DNA from: Tetrapisispora phaffii CBS 4417
Lineage: Eukaryota; Ascomycota; Saccharomycetes; Saccharomycetales; Saccharomycetaceae
Direction: 5' to 3'
Assembly: GCF_000236905.1 (NCBI RefSeq)
Contig: NC_016535.1
Location: forward strand, 1 to 64,000
DNA: 64,000 bases
The translations under genes and the position numbers were made by a program. Every line of letters begins with the position of its first letter. The stretch's first letter is position 1. This document shows, piece by piece, positions 23,525 through 31,005 of this stretch. The notes beneath the pieces were generated by a model. The model saw nothing but the letters and a program-made list of their open reading frames with translations, was not told where the DNA came from and did not search any database.

Positions 23525-25201
23525 TTAAATCATACTTTTATACCATGGCTTATCATCATGCGTTAACAATTCATTATCGTAGTCGACTGCTCTTCTAGAG
23601 GCTGGAACCCATTGTGCTGACTTCCATGGTAGAACACCTTCTTCCCATAACTCATTGATTTCTTCTAATGTTAAACCTTTAGTTTCCGGAACAATGAGGA
23701 AGACATAAAAGAACATGAAAACTAAACATCCCATGAATACATAACCATAGTAAAAGTTAATGGCTGAAGTGATGAATGGAGTAAAGAAAGCAATCAAGAA
23801 ACCCCAAGTCCAATTAGCAGCAGAAGCGATAGACATACACTTGGATTTAACTCTTAATGGGAAAGATTCTGCTGTGATAACCCAAGCAACTGGAGCCCAT
23901 GTAGTGGCATAACAGAAAATGTAGAAACAGGTAAAAACAATCATACAATTACCGGCACCTTTAGAAGATGGTTGATCGTCACCGTTTGGATACAAGCTTG
24001 TGACACCAACAGATGCATAAATGACCATACATGCCATCATTGATGCAGCACCCCATAATAGACATCTACGACGGCCTAATTTTTCCACAGTGTAAAGGGC
24101 AACGAAAGTGGAAGCAAAGTTAACAATACCGATAATAATGGAAGTTTGGAAAGAATCCTCCAAACCAATGGACTTGAAGATACTTGTACCATAGTAGAAG
24201 AAGTAATTATTACCAGTCAATTGTTGTAAACATTGAATCATACATCCCATTGTCAAACGTTGAACAATTTTTGATCTAGTAGAGAACAATTCTTTCCAAC
24301 TAGCGTCACCAGCAGCCTTTTCTGCTTCAACACCGGCAGAAATCAGATCATATTCCTCAATTACAATTGGATCTTCAATAGTACATCTGTTTGACTTAGC
24401 TAAAGATCTCTTAGCTTCTTCCAGTCTCCCAACTTCAACCAGATATCTTGGAGATTCTGGAACTAAAGTCAAAGCAAATAACATGAACAAAGCCCATGCA
24501 AAACACAACCCTAATGGGACTCTCCATTGGACAGAGTTCGAGTAATTTTTAGTACCATAGTTAGTACAATAACCCAAAAAGATACCTGCAGTAATCATCA
24601 ATTGATAACAAGAAACTAAAGAACCTCTAACTTGCTTTGGAGCAATCTCAGAAATTAACATTGGACATAATACAGCAATACCACCGACACCTAAACCAGA
24701 AATAATTCTACCAATAAAATATTGATACCATTTGTCAATTGACGCAATCTGAATAATAATACCAATGATATAAATGGTAACAACAATGAACAAACCAATT
24801 CTACGACCATATAAGTCACCACCCTTTGACAAAATAATACCACCAATGGCACAACCAATATTGAAAATAGCGACAATTAAACCGGTCCTTGCATTAGAGA
24901 AATATGGAGTTCCATCTGAATGTTTTGAACCAAATCTATCTAGGAAATCAGTTTGATTAACAAAACCTGAGATAGTACCTGTATCCCAACCGAAAATAAA
25001 ACCACCAAAGGCGACACATAAACATAACAAACTAGCTGATAAATATTTAGATTTTGAACTTTTTGGAGCAGGGTCTTCCATATTCAGATCATCTGGTGTT
25101 TGTGCTTTTATATCTTCATAATCTTCTTTAACAGAAGGTGTAGATAAATGTGAATTTTGAGAGCTTCTCTCTAATTCTTCGTCATGAATGTTTTCTGACA
25201 T
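23525..25201 (-). CDS. GAL2: Galactose/hexose transporter of the Hxt family, Gal2-like
   Basis: A 558-residue MFS sugar transporter with a charged N-terminal tail (about 1-52) and 12 predicted membrane spans. Signature motifs are [59 protein letters not shown] and PETKG, all typical of Hxt proteins that move hexose by facilitated diffusion at the plasma membrane. In span 10 the sequence [11 protein letters not shown] places Tyr431 and Trp440 nine residues apart. From memory, S. cerevisiae Gal2 carries Tyr446 and Trp455 at these positions and they are tied to galactose recognition. The C-terminus HDDKPWYK is also Gal2-like. GAL2 (YLR081W) neighbours EMP46 (YLR080W) in S. cerevisiae, as here. 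I see no CGG-N11-CCG Gal4 site in the ~400 bases upstream, so galactose control is not shown. A general hexose transporter remains possible. Confidence 0.85.
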   Translation of the reverse strand: MSENIHDEELERSSQNSHLSTPSVKEDYEDIKAQTPDDLNMEDPAPKSSKSKYLSASLLCLCVAFGGFIFGWDTGTISGFVNQTDFLDRFGSKHSDGTPYFSNARTGLIVAIFNIGCAIGGIILSKGGDLYGRRIGLFIVVTIYIIGIIIQIASIDKWYQYFIGRIISGLGVGGIAVLCPMLISEIAPKQVRGSLVSCYQLMITAGIFLGYCTNYGTKNYSNSVQWRVPLGLCFAWALFMLFALTLVPESPRYLVEVGRLEEAKRSLAKSNRCTIEDPIVIEEYDLISAGVEAEKAAGDASWKELFSTRSKIVQRLTMGCMIQCLQQLTGNNYFFYYGTSIFKSIGLEDSFQTSIIIGIVNFASTFVALYTVEKLGRRRCLLWGAASMMACMVIYASVGVTSLYPNGDDQPSSKGAGNCMIVFTCFYIFCYATTWAPVAWVITAESFPLRVKSKCMSIASAANWTWGFLIAFFTPFITSAINFYYGYVFMGCLVFMFFYVFLIVPETKGLTLEEINELWEEGVLPWKSAQWVPASRRAVDYDNELLTHDDKPWYKSMI

Positions 25202-25554
25202 TTTTTTCTCTTGTTTATATATCTTATAAACCTACGACGTTAAAGTATTGTCGATGTTCTATGTTCTTATTGTGAACTGTAGAAAAGGAAGGATATATTT
25301 AATTGGAGAGAAAACATAAAAAATAACTTCATTTACAAGAAATCCTGCCATCTTATATCCATTTGGAAACCAGATCATCTTTTGAAAACAAGAACACTAA
25401 AAAAGGTTATCGACAGCGCTATTTTACTTAAAACAAGTTATTCTTCCCCAGATTTCTCCACAATGTTGCCAATCCTCTTATTCTATTATCTTTCCAAAAT
25501 AAACCTAATTAGTCAAACATACACACCATCTTATCTGATATACTGTCACCCGAG
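25202..25554. other. Promoter side of the sugar transporter gene
   Basis: AT-rich, no gene seen. Pyrimidine-rich sequence lies just upstream of the transporter start. Confidence 0.55.
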
Positions 25555-26514
25555 GTTCCATGTTTCAATGGCCTTATCTTCCAACCAAAAAAAGACCTTC
25601 TCATGCCAAAGGAACAACCTGTTGCTTTATCGATCTACTAATTGTCCACAGTCTCTATCAACAATGTTACTATTAGAAACTCACCAGACTTTATCGTCAA
25701 AGGCTTACTTGTTGATTCAACAGTCTTTCGTTTCCATGCTAGTGACAGTGACACTTCTTTGACCTCTCTCGGAACAATGTCTCCCGTGACATGGCGTACA
25801 GCTGTTCTGCATCCTGAACTCAAACTCGAAACCAAAATCACGCATCAGAGATATCAACAAATGTTAGGCTGCCTCTAAGATACAAGCCTCAAGCAACAGA
25901 ACATCGGTTAGCTGTGGACCAGGAACCATGCGCAACAACTCACTGTCTTCTAGCTGCATCCGAGTCCATCGCAGACTTTTTAAACAACATTCCCATTCCA
26001 AAACATCTAGAGCTAGTACGGAGATATTCAAATGAATACGGTAGAATTGACTAACATGGTTCACAGAATGGTCAATTCTGCAAGATACAATTATCCGACC
26101 AGGTGAACTGGAGGCCCTGTTTGTGAGATCTTGTTGCAAGACACCCCACCGGAGCACTATGGTCCGGAGAGTCCTGGACCATAAAGGTCGGATAATTCGA
26201 AATGGTTTCAACCGTGACAAACGTTAGTCTATTAACCTCAAGCTAGGGTTTGGCGTCCACACTCGGAAGGTCTTTACGATCGATGGCACTTCGAAGTTCT
26301 TTTCTGTTTTTCCGACGCCCAGATTCGTATCGCAATTGAATCTGAATCTCTATATTCCAAGCATTACGATGCCATATCAGTGAAAAAGTTGTTATTGCAA
26401 CAACATATCTACAAAGTAAGTAGGAGTTTAACGATGGTTAGTGCAGCACGAGGTGGTGAGGTGTTCCTTATCAAGAAATCGATAACTGCGTTGGTCACGG
26501 CTGACCGTGGTTGA
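25555..26514 (+). pseudogene. Unrecognised decayed protein-coding gene (frameshifts and stops)
   Basis: Plus-strand translation gives a succession of protein-like segments that hand over between frames. About 25555-25878 reads VPCFNGLIFQPKKDLLMPKE, one stop, then STVSINNVTIRNSPDFIVKG onward. About 25852-26057 reads LPLRYKPQATEHRLAVDQEP to RRYSNEYGRID. About 26058-26224 reads TWFTEWSILQDTIIRPGELE to RNGFNRDKR. About 26235-26514 reads PQARVWRPHSEGLYDRWHFE, then DAQIRIAIESESLYSKHYDA. Composition is balanced, unlike random AT-rich frames nearby. I do not recognise the family. It lies between the transporter and EMP46/47. No ATG-started intact frame exists. An alternative is chance openness in a mildly GC-richer patch. 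Confidence 0.4.
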
Positions 26515-26743
26515 CCGCGGTTCATGTTCTTCAGCAACCAATGCATTTGCACAGTTAGATGTCATTGTCATTCTCGGGAAGGGTATTTTATGCCTGAAGG
26601 CTTCAATATGCACCGCATATACTACATATGCGAGAAGCTGGGGTTGTATTTCAACCATATCCTTCTAATATTATTGTATGATGTTAAATTATGATATGTA
26701 TGTTTTATATAAGGTATATAATCGAGGTTAAAACCAATGGACT

Positions 26744-28012
26744 CTACAATAATTTAGTCTTTAATAGTTCTTGTTTTATCTTGATGGTATAATAAGTCAT
26801 GACACACATAAATATGATCAGTGGGATCAAAAATAGTGTTAGCTTGTTGACAATCGAATCTAGATGTGAGGTGTTATTGTTGTGAGATGCAGAGTCCCTC
26901 AGCTTTTGTTGATCAGCAATCATTTTTTCCAATTTTTCATTCAAAGCAAAAATATCCTTATATTTTTCTGGATCAATGCTGCCATCATTAGGGTTCTGAG
27001 CCTTTTGGACAGTATGTGAACCGAATTGTTCCGCCAGTTTTCCAATGCTCGATGCCAATAACTCCTGAGTCTTCATTAATTCTGTCAACATCTCTTCTAG
27101 GTTGCTGATATCATTACCTAAAATCTTACCTTCGATTTTATCTAATTTCTTATAGATTTCATTTGAACTGAATTGTTTAGATTTCGAATCAAATTTCGCT
27201 TTAGTGACAAGCTTTTCATTACCGGTAGCTTTGTCGACAATTTTAGTTAGCAATTGAGGTTGAGGCATCTGGTTTACATTTGGAATTAAGGATTCCTCAG
27301 TTAAAACATCATGCATTTTCATTTGTAAAATTTCAAAAGACTCATCGTTGTTATAATTTGCAGCAGTGACACCAATAAAGTAGTTGCCCTTTGGCAATTT
27401 AACTTTGCTTGTTTGCAAACATACCTTATTATTGACTTGTACTTTAAATAAATTATCTTGACTGCTGTAGGACAAACGAATTGTAGATGGCACTGATTGG
27501 TCTTGGTAACTTAGTAAACACTTACCTATAGCTCTCAAATGTATATCGTCTTCTTTGAAAGTTTCGGAACCATCATTCAATAAAACATGTAGTGTAGATT
27601 TGAACTTACTCTTATTATCCACTAACATCTGGAAACCTTCATATTTTTGTGGACCATTATATAAAGATTTATCAGCGTGGGGCACTGAATCGGATATGAA
27701 CCAAAATGAAATGCCACCTTTAGAGTCTCCAAAATAGTTGACACTTCTAAATGTCCATTCCATTGTAAAAGAATCCTTTAACTGATACACGGACCTGCTC
27801 CATAGTGAGCCTTTAGAACTTTTCTTTGGTGTTAACACAATTCTTCCTTCTTCTAAGACGGTCCCATCACCAGAAACCCAAGTAGGTGGGATTTTTTTAA
27901 CACCAAGCAAATATGATAGAGAGTGGTTCTCATTCATACTAGACTTAGCTTTGTCAATTGAGTGACCAACAGCCAGGCAAACGATGGTCAAAAAATACAG
28001 CAGAAATTTCAT
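26744..28012 (-). CDS. EMP47: L-type lectin-like cargo receptor of ER-Golgi vesicles (Emp46/Emp47)
   Basis: A 422-residue type I membrane protein. It has a signal peptide (about 1-17) and a lumenal legume-lectin-like domain (about 25-245, with PTWVSGDGTV, SLWSRSVYQLKDSFTMEWTF and GGISFWFISD). A Lys/Glu-rich stretch likely to form a coiled coil covers about 285-375, one membrane span covers about 393-413, and the short cytosolic tail ends KTKLL. The family cycles in COPII and COPI vesicles and helps glycoproteins leave the ER. From memory the KTKLL end is that of Emp47, so I use that symbol, although S. cerevisiae EMP46 (YLR080W) and EMP47 (YFL048C) are duplicates and this locus neighbours SIC1 as EMP46 does. 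The start at 28012 is the ATG before the signal peptide. Confidence 0.93.
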   Translation of the reverse strand: MKFLLYFLTIVCLAVGHSIDKAKSSMNENHSLSYLLGVKKIPPTWVSGDGTVLEEGRIVLTPKKSSKGSLWSRSVYQLKDSFTMEWTFRSVNYFGDSKGGISFWFISDSVPHADKSLYNGPQKYEGFQMLVDNKSKFKSTLHVLLNDGSETFKEDDIHLRAIGKCLLSYQDQSVPSTIRLSYSSQDNLFKVQVNNKVCLQTSKVKLPKGNYFIGVTAANYNNDESFEILQMKMHDVLTEESLIPNVNQMPQPQLLTKIVDKATGNEKLVTKAKFDSKSKQFSSNEIYKKLDKIEGKILGNDISNLEEMLTELMKTQELLASSIGKLAEQFGSHTVQKAQNPNDGSIDPEKYKDIFALNEKLEKMIADQQKLRDSASHNNNTSHLDSIVNKLTLFLIPLIIFMCVMTYYTIKIKQELLKTKLL

Positions 28013-28436
28013 CCTTATTGCGTTAACGAAAAGTAAACGTCTTGCTTATATCTAGCTTTTATTATTGCCACAAGACACCCTTGCTCTATTTAATATAAAA
28101 GAAACTACATGCTTATACTACTGTATATACTTTCCAATCAATAAATCCTTTTTTAAAAGGTGTTGATTTATTGAATCGAATGTTTCTATTTCTTGTCTCA
28201 TAGAGAAAAGTGAAAAATTGAGTGTGGACATCTGGAAAGATAAAAGAACATGAAGAAAGATCACTGTTTTATGGCTGTTTTGTAGCCAATACATATTGGA
28301 ATGTAGTTATCGAAGGCATTAACAAGGTGTGTAACCGTGTCTGTTTTCAATTTGACTTTAATTGTATGTTTTAAGCTTTGAAATTAGTCGACAAGTGGGA
28401 GCGCAACGTGTACCTGTGGCCCAAGTTGTGGTTTTA
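28013..28436. other. Intergenic segment between EMP47 and the Rdx-family gene
   Basis: AT-rich, no gene seen. It holds the EMP47 promoter (both neighbours are on the minus strand). Confidence 0.6.
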
Positions 28437-28847
28437 TCAATTATCTTGACATTCTGTGCATTGCTTTGAATTATCTGAGCTGTATTGACCATTTCTAGCC
28501 GTACTGTCCTCCGATACCAAACCTTGTGTCGCGGTGACTCGTTCGATGTGGGCACCTACTTTCACTGAATCACGAAACACCAACTGTTTCGCTCTTTGTT
28601 TTAAAAACTTGCTGTCAGGAAACCCTCCATCTACTTTCCTGTCCCACAGAGTCACTGCCTTATCATCGATATAATCTTGCTTTGTTTCGTAAGCCAGAAT
28701 TTTGAACTCCCCGGTTTCTGCTGGTACAAGAGCCACTTGGCCCAGCTTGTCATCGAAGGTTTGCAACAGCTCCTGAGCGTACCACGCAGCTCTAAGGTTC
28801 CATTTGCATTTGGTGCAAAACAGTACATCTATCTTAGGGAACGACAT
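28437..28847 (-). CDS. Rdx/SelW-SelT-SelH family thioredoxin-fold protein
   Basis: The frame is open upstream to a TTG at 28907, but the first ATG is at 28847, giving 136 residues beginning MSFPKIDVLFCTKCKWNLR. The family starts in the same way just before a CxxC (here Cys11 and Cys14), followed by RAAWYAQELLQTF and WDRKVDGGFPDSKFLKQR, both strongly conserved in fungal Rdx proteins. These are small thioredoxin-fold proteins; in animals the relatives include selenoproteins W, T and H, and fungi use Cys. A redox role is likely by family but the substrate is unknown. The last ~45 residues are polar, with an extra CTEC motif. I do not recall an S. cerevisiae counterpart, so no symbol is given. 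It sits between EMP47 and SIC1, all on the minus strand. Confidence 0.82.
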   Translation of the reverse strand: MSFPKIDVLFCTKCKWNLRAAWYAQELLQTFDDKLGQVALVPAETGEFKILAYETKQDYIDDKAVTLWDRKVDGGFPDSKFLKQRAKQLVFRDSVKVGAHIERVTATQGLVSEDSTARNGQYSSDNSKQCTECQDN

Positions 28848-29083
28848 TTCTGTTACGTTGTTCTTGCACTGCCTACAAGGTGAAATCCTTCGTGGTTGTG
28901 GTTTCAAGAGTTACTTATAGAAGTCGACCCTTATTTATAGGGGTCAAGAAGTATAGTGTGAATGTTGACGTGATATTTTATTATATGCAAAGTGATATGT
29001 GAAGTATATACATAATAGTATCCGGGGCCTCATATACGTGTGTGTTTGTGTACGTTTGTTGTGGAGTGTCTGCTAGAGGAGCA

Positions 29084-29710
29084 CTATTTGTCCAATTGGT
29101 CTGCAAACAGTTTTTTTGGTTTGAACCGATCCTGTTCTTCTTGCGTCAGGGTCTTCTGCTTGACCACATCGCCATCCTTGTTGCAGTACGTTATCGTACT
29201 CTGTAGTTCCGGATGGTCTGTCAGCAGCTGTTCATGACGTCTTCTATAGTCCTCTTTAGTCAGCGTGCTCTCGTTAGCGAATGGGTTCGCTAGGGGAGCC
29301 TGGACGACGTCTTCGAAGTCGTCGTCGTCGGCGTCGTCCGGTCTGGGTGCTTGCACGTAGTCCTCGATATTATGATCGGCGATGATCTTATGCGACGGGG
29401 TGCCTGGGCATGTCTTGTGCAGTTTCTGGTCGAGGGTAGCCTCTGCGAGCTTCCCAAACAGATTGCTGCCGGCGCCCATCTGGACGCTCTCCTCGTGGCC
29501 CAGTCTGCGCTTGATCGAACCGCGCCTTGGTGTGTACTCCGGCGACTTCAGCTGCTGCTGCTGCACCGGTGGAGGCAGCAGCGAGGCCTTCAAGTTAAAC
29601 TGCAACGGACGCCTGCCCTCGGCAGGCGTGACGGGCCCGTTGGCCCTGTGTTCTCTTGGCGTCTCAAACTGCGCCGCACTTGATCTTGGGGGGGTAGAAG
29701 GTTCCATCAT
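29084..29710 (-). CDS. SIC1: Cyclin-dependent kinase inhibitor Sic1 (B-type cyclin-CDK inhibitor)
   Basis: About 207-208 residues, shorter than S. cerevisiae Sic1 (284). The N-terminus MMEPSTPPRSS matches the Sic1 start, and the second ATG at 29707 aligns best. Proline-directed sites follow (STPP, ETPR, VTPA, SPEYTPRR, CPGTPSHK), the multisite phosphodegron read by SCF-Cdc4. The C-terminal inhibitor region has NPFANESTLTKEDYRRRHEQ, then ITYCNKDGDVVKQKTL and EEQDRFKPKKLFADQ, closely following the Sic1 order NPF...ITY.NK.G.VV...LT.EE..RFKPK.LF. Sic1 holds Clb-CDK off until G1/S. CDC4, its F-box receptor, lies at the right end of this window. The gene is strongly GC-biased and contains a short perfect hairpin (29609-29629). 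It shares a divergent, hairpin-filled promoter with RFU1. Confidence 0.93.
   Translation of the reverse strand: MMEPSTPPRSSAAQFETPREHRANGPVTPAEGRRPLQFNLKASLLPPPVQQQQLKSPEYTPRRGSIKRRLGHEESVQMGAGSNLFGKLAEATLDQKLHKTCPGTPSHKIIADHNIEDYVQAPRPDDADDDDFEDVVQAPLANPFANESTLTKEDYRRRHEQLLTDHPELQSTITYCNKDGDVVKQKTLTQEEQDRFKPKKLFADQLDK
29609..29629. repeat. Perfect inverted repeat inside SIC1
   Basis: Arms ACGCCTGCC and GGCAGGCGT (9 bp) flank a CTC loop within the coding sequence for the TPAEGRRP segment. Confidence 0.85.
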
Positions 29711-29817
29711 GGTGCTGTGGCTGCCTCGGATTGGCGCACTGGAAACAGCGCCACGAGCTCACAAGCGTCCCCCCTCCTGCAAAACCCACCTGCTATATAT
29801 ACCGTCGCTCCCATCCA

Positions 29818-29851
29818 CGCCGTCACCAGACTGACGCCTCTGGTGACGGCG
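29818..29851. repeat. Perfect inverted repeat, 13-bp arms
   Basis: Left arm CGCCGTCACCAGA and right arm TCTGGTGACGGCG are exact reverse complements, separated by CTGACGCC. It lies in the SIC1-RFU1 intergenic region. Confidence 0.93.
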
Positions 29852-29898
29852 CATTAAATGACAACGCTGGTCTTTCCAGCCCAGAGCGGTAACGCCGG

Positions 29899-29974
29899 CC
29901 CAGCCATCCCCCACTGGCGGGCGAGCGTGCTGGGCTCGCGCAAGCCCAGCACGCGCTCGTGCCGCATGGCTGGG
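29899..29974. repeat. Nested inverted repeats (two hairpins, one inside the other)
   Basis: Outer arms CCCAGCCAT (29899-29907) and ATGGCTGGG (29966-29974) enclose inner arms GCGTGCTGGGCT (29925-29936) and AGCCCAGCACGC (29943-29954) with a 6-base loop. Both pairs are exact. The inner stem continues with a 2-base bulge. Confidence 0.9.
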
Positions 29975-30009
29975 TTCCTGGGAGCCGCCGGATCCTTCCG
30001 CCCCAGGCA

Positions 30010-30041
30010 GCACGCTCTGCCTAGCCCCAGGCAGAGCGTGC
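30010..30041. repeat. Perfect inverted repeat, 13-bp arms
   Basis: GCACGCTCTGCCT and AGGCAGAGCGTGC flank the loop AGCCCC. Confidence 0.95.
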
Positions 30042-30083
30042 CCGAGTCCCGCCTGGCGCCCGCAAAATTTTCGCGACGCCGAC

Positions 30084-30122
30084 GCTCATCGACCAAAGTT
30101 CCTGGAACTTTGGTCGATGAGC
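30084..30122. repeat. Perfect inverted repeat, 19-bp arms with a 1-base centre
   Basis: GCTCATCGACCAAAGTTCC, one T, then the exact reverse complement. Each arm ends in CGATGAGC, similar to a PAC promoter element in opposite directions. It is the longest perfect hairpin I found in the window, about 160 bases upstream of the RFU1 start used here. Confidence 0.97.
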
Positions 30123-30280
30123 AGGTAGAGATGAGGTGGGCAGGTGCTTGGGAGTGGGCTGTTGAGCATGTTGGGCGTCGATTGGGTGAGGAGTGGGATG
30201 CCTGAGGCTCTCGAAGGCATTTAAAAAGAGGGATGGCGGTGGTGGGCAGTCCCAAACACCCATTGAGCGGTCCAGGAAGC

Positions 30281-30892
30281 ATGAGGACGGCGGCTTTGAG
30301 GACAGATGCCACGAACTACAAGTTCAATCCGCAGATGCCATTGCGAGTGTATCTCAAGATATGTGTGGACATGCTGAACAGGGCCCAGGATGAGTTCCAA
30401 GCTGGGAACGTGAATGCTGCATACATGTACTATTTCAGGTACGTTGACCTAGTCACCAACAAGTTGGCAAGACATCCACATTGCATGGCCGGCGCCTCGC
30501 AGGTGGGTCACGAAACATACATTCACCGACAGGAGTACTTGCAGTTGGTGAAGTTGGAGCTGCCTTGTGTCATGCGGATTGTCGAGGACCTGCAAAGGAA
30601 GATCGACGTCGCCCATGAGAAGAGCCAATTGTCCCTGGCGAAGAACATTGCCAAGACGAAACAGCATGCGCAAGCACAAGGCACCTTCAAACTTCCGTCC
30701 AACTTCAATGAGAACAAGTTCAATCAGTCCCTCTCGTTCCTGAACAATTCCGCCATCGAAACTATAACACCAAAGCAAGAGGCAAAGGTCGGCAGCAATA
30801 GCGCTAGCAACAGCAAGACAGCTTCTGCAACGGCAGATGATAAAGCCCTCATATACCCTGAGCTGCCCCAGCTAAATACAGCATCCTACTGA
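30281..30892 (+). CDS. RFU1: Rfu1-like inhibitor of the deubiquitinase Doa4 (regulator of free ubiquitin)
   Basis: 203 residues from the ATG at 30281. An upstream in-frame ATG at 30233 would add 16 residues that do not look like the family. The N-terminal ~115 residues form the USP8-dimerisation/MIT-like helical domain: MRTAALRTDATNYKFNPQMP, then LRVYLKICVDMLNRAQDEF, AAYMYYFRYVDLV and LELPCVMRIVEDLQRKI. The C-terminal part is low-complexity and ends KALIYPELPQLN, in keeping with the short Pro/Tyr-containing tails of Rfu1/AMSH-type proteins. Rfu1 controls free ubiquitin by inhibiting Doa4 at endosomes. Gene order (next to LAM6, as YLR073C beside YLR072W) supports the call. GC content falls from the 5' to the 3' end of the gene. 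Confidence 0.87.
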   Translation: MRTAALRTDATNYKFNPQMPLRVYLKICVDMLNRAQDEFQAGNVNAAYMYYFRYVDLVTNKLARHPHCMAGASQVGHETYIHRQEYLQLVKLELPCVMRIVEDLQRKIDVAHEKSQLSLAKNIAKTKQHAQAQGTFKLPSNFNENKFNQSLSFLNNSAIETITPKQEAKVGSNSASNSKTASATADDKALIYPELPQLNTASY

Positions 30893-31005
30893 TTTGAAGT
30901 AGAATAATAACTAATTATCATCATTCATGTGGGCCATTCATTGATAGATTCGCTCATGTGCTTACATAACTACATATTTATATAATCTAATGTTTCACAT
31001 TTCAA

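Larger units (their letters stand above)
29711..30280. other. SIC1-RFU1 divergent intergenic region packed with inverted repeats
   Basis: No gene is supported; open frames here are by-products of high GC. The centre is very GC-rich (46 of 60 bases in 29881-29940). It carries four separate inverted repeats, described individually, which together occupy much of 29818-30122. An ATG at 30233 is in frame with RFU1. A TATATATA tract at about 29796-29801 lies about 90 bases from the SIC1 start. Confidence 0.75.

Noticed and set aside
29351..30312. Frames of 80-152 codons over SIC1 and the SIC1-RFU1 intergene
   Set aside because: High GC lowers stop-codon frequency; the translations are Pro/Arg/Ala-rich and mirror the inverted repeats.
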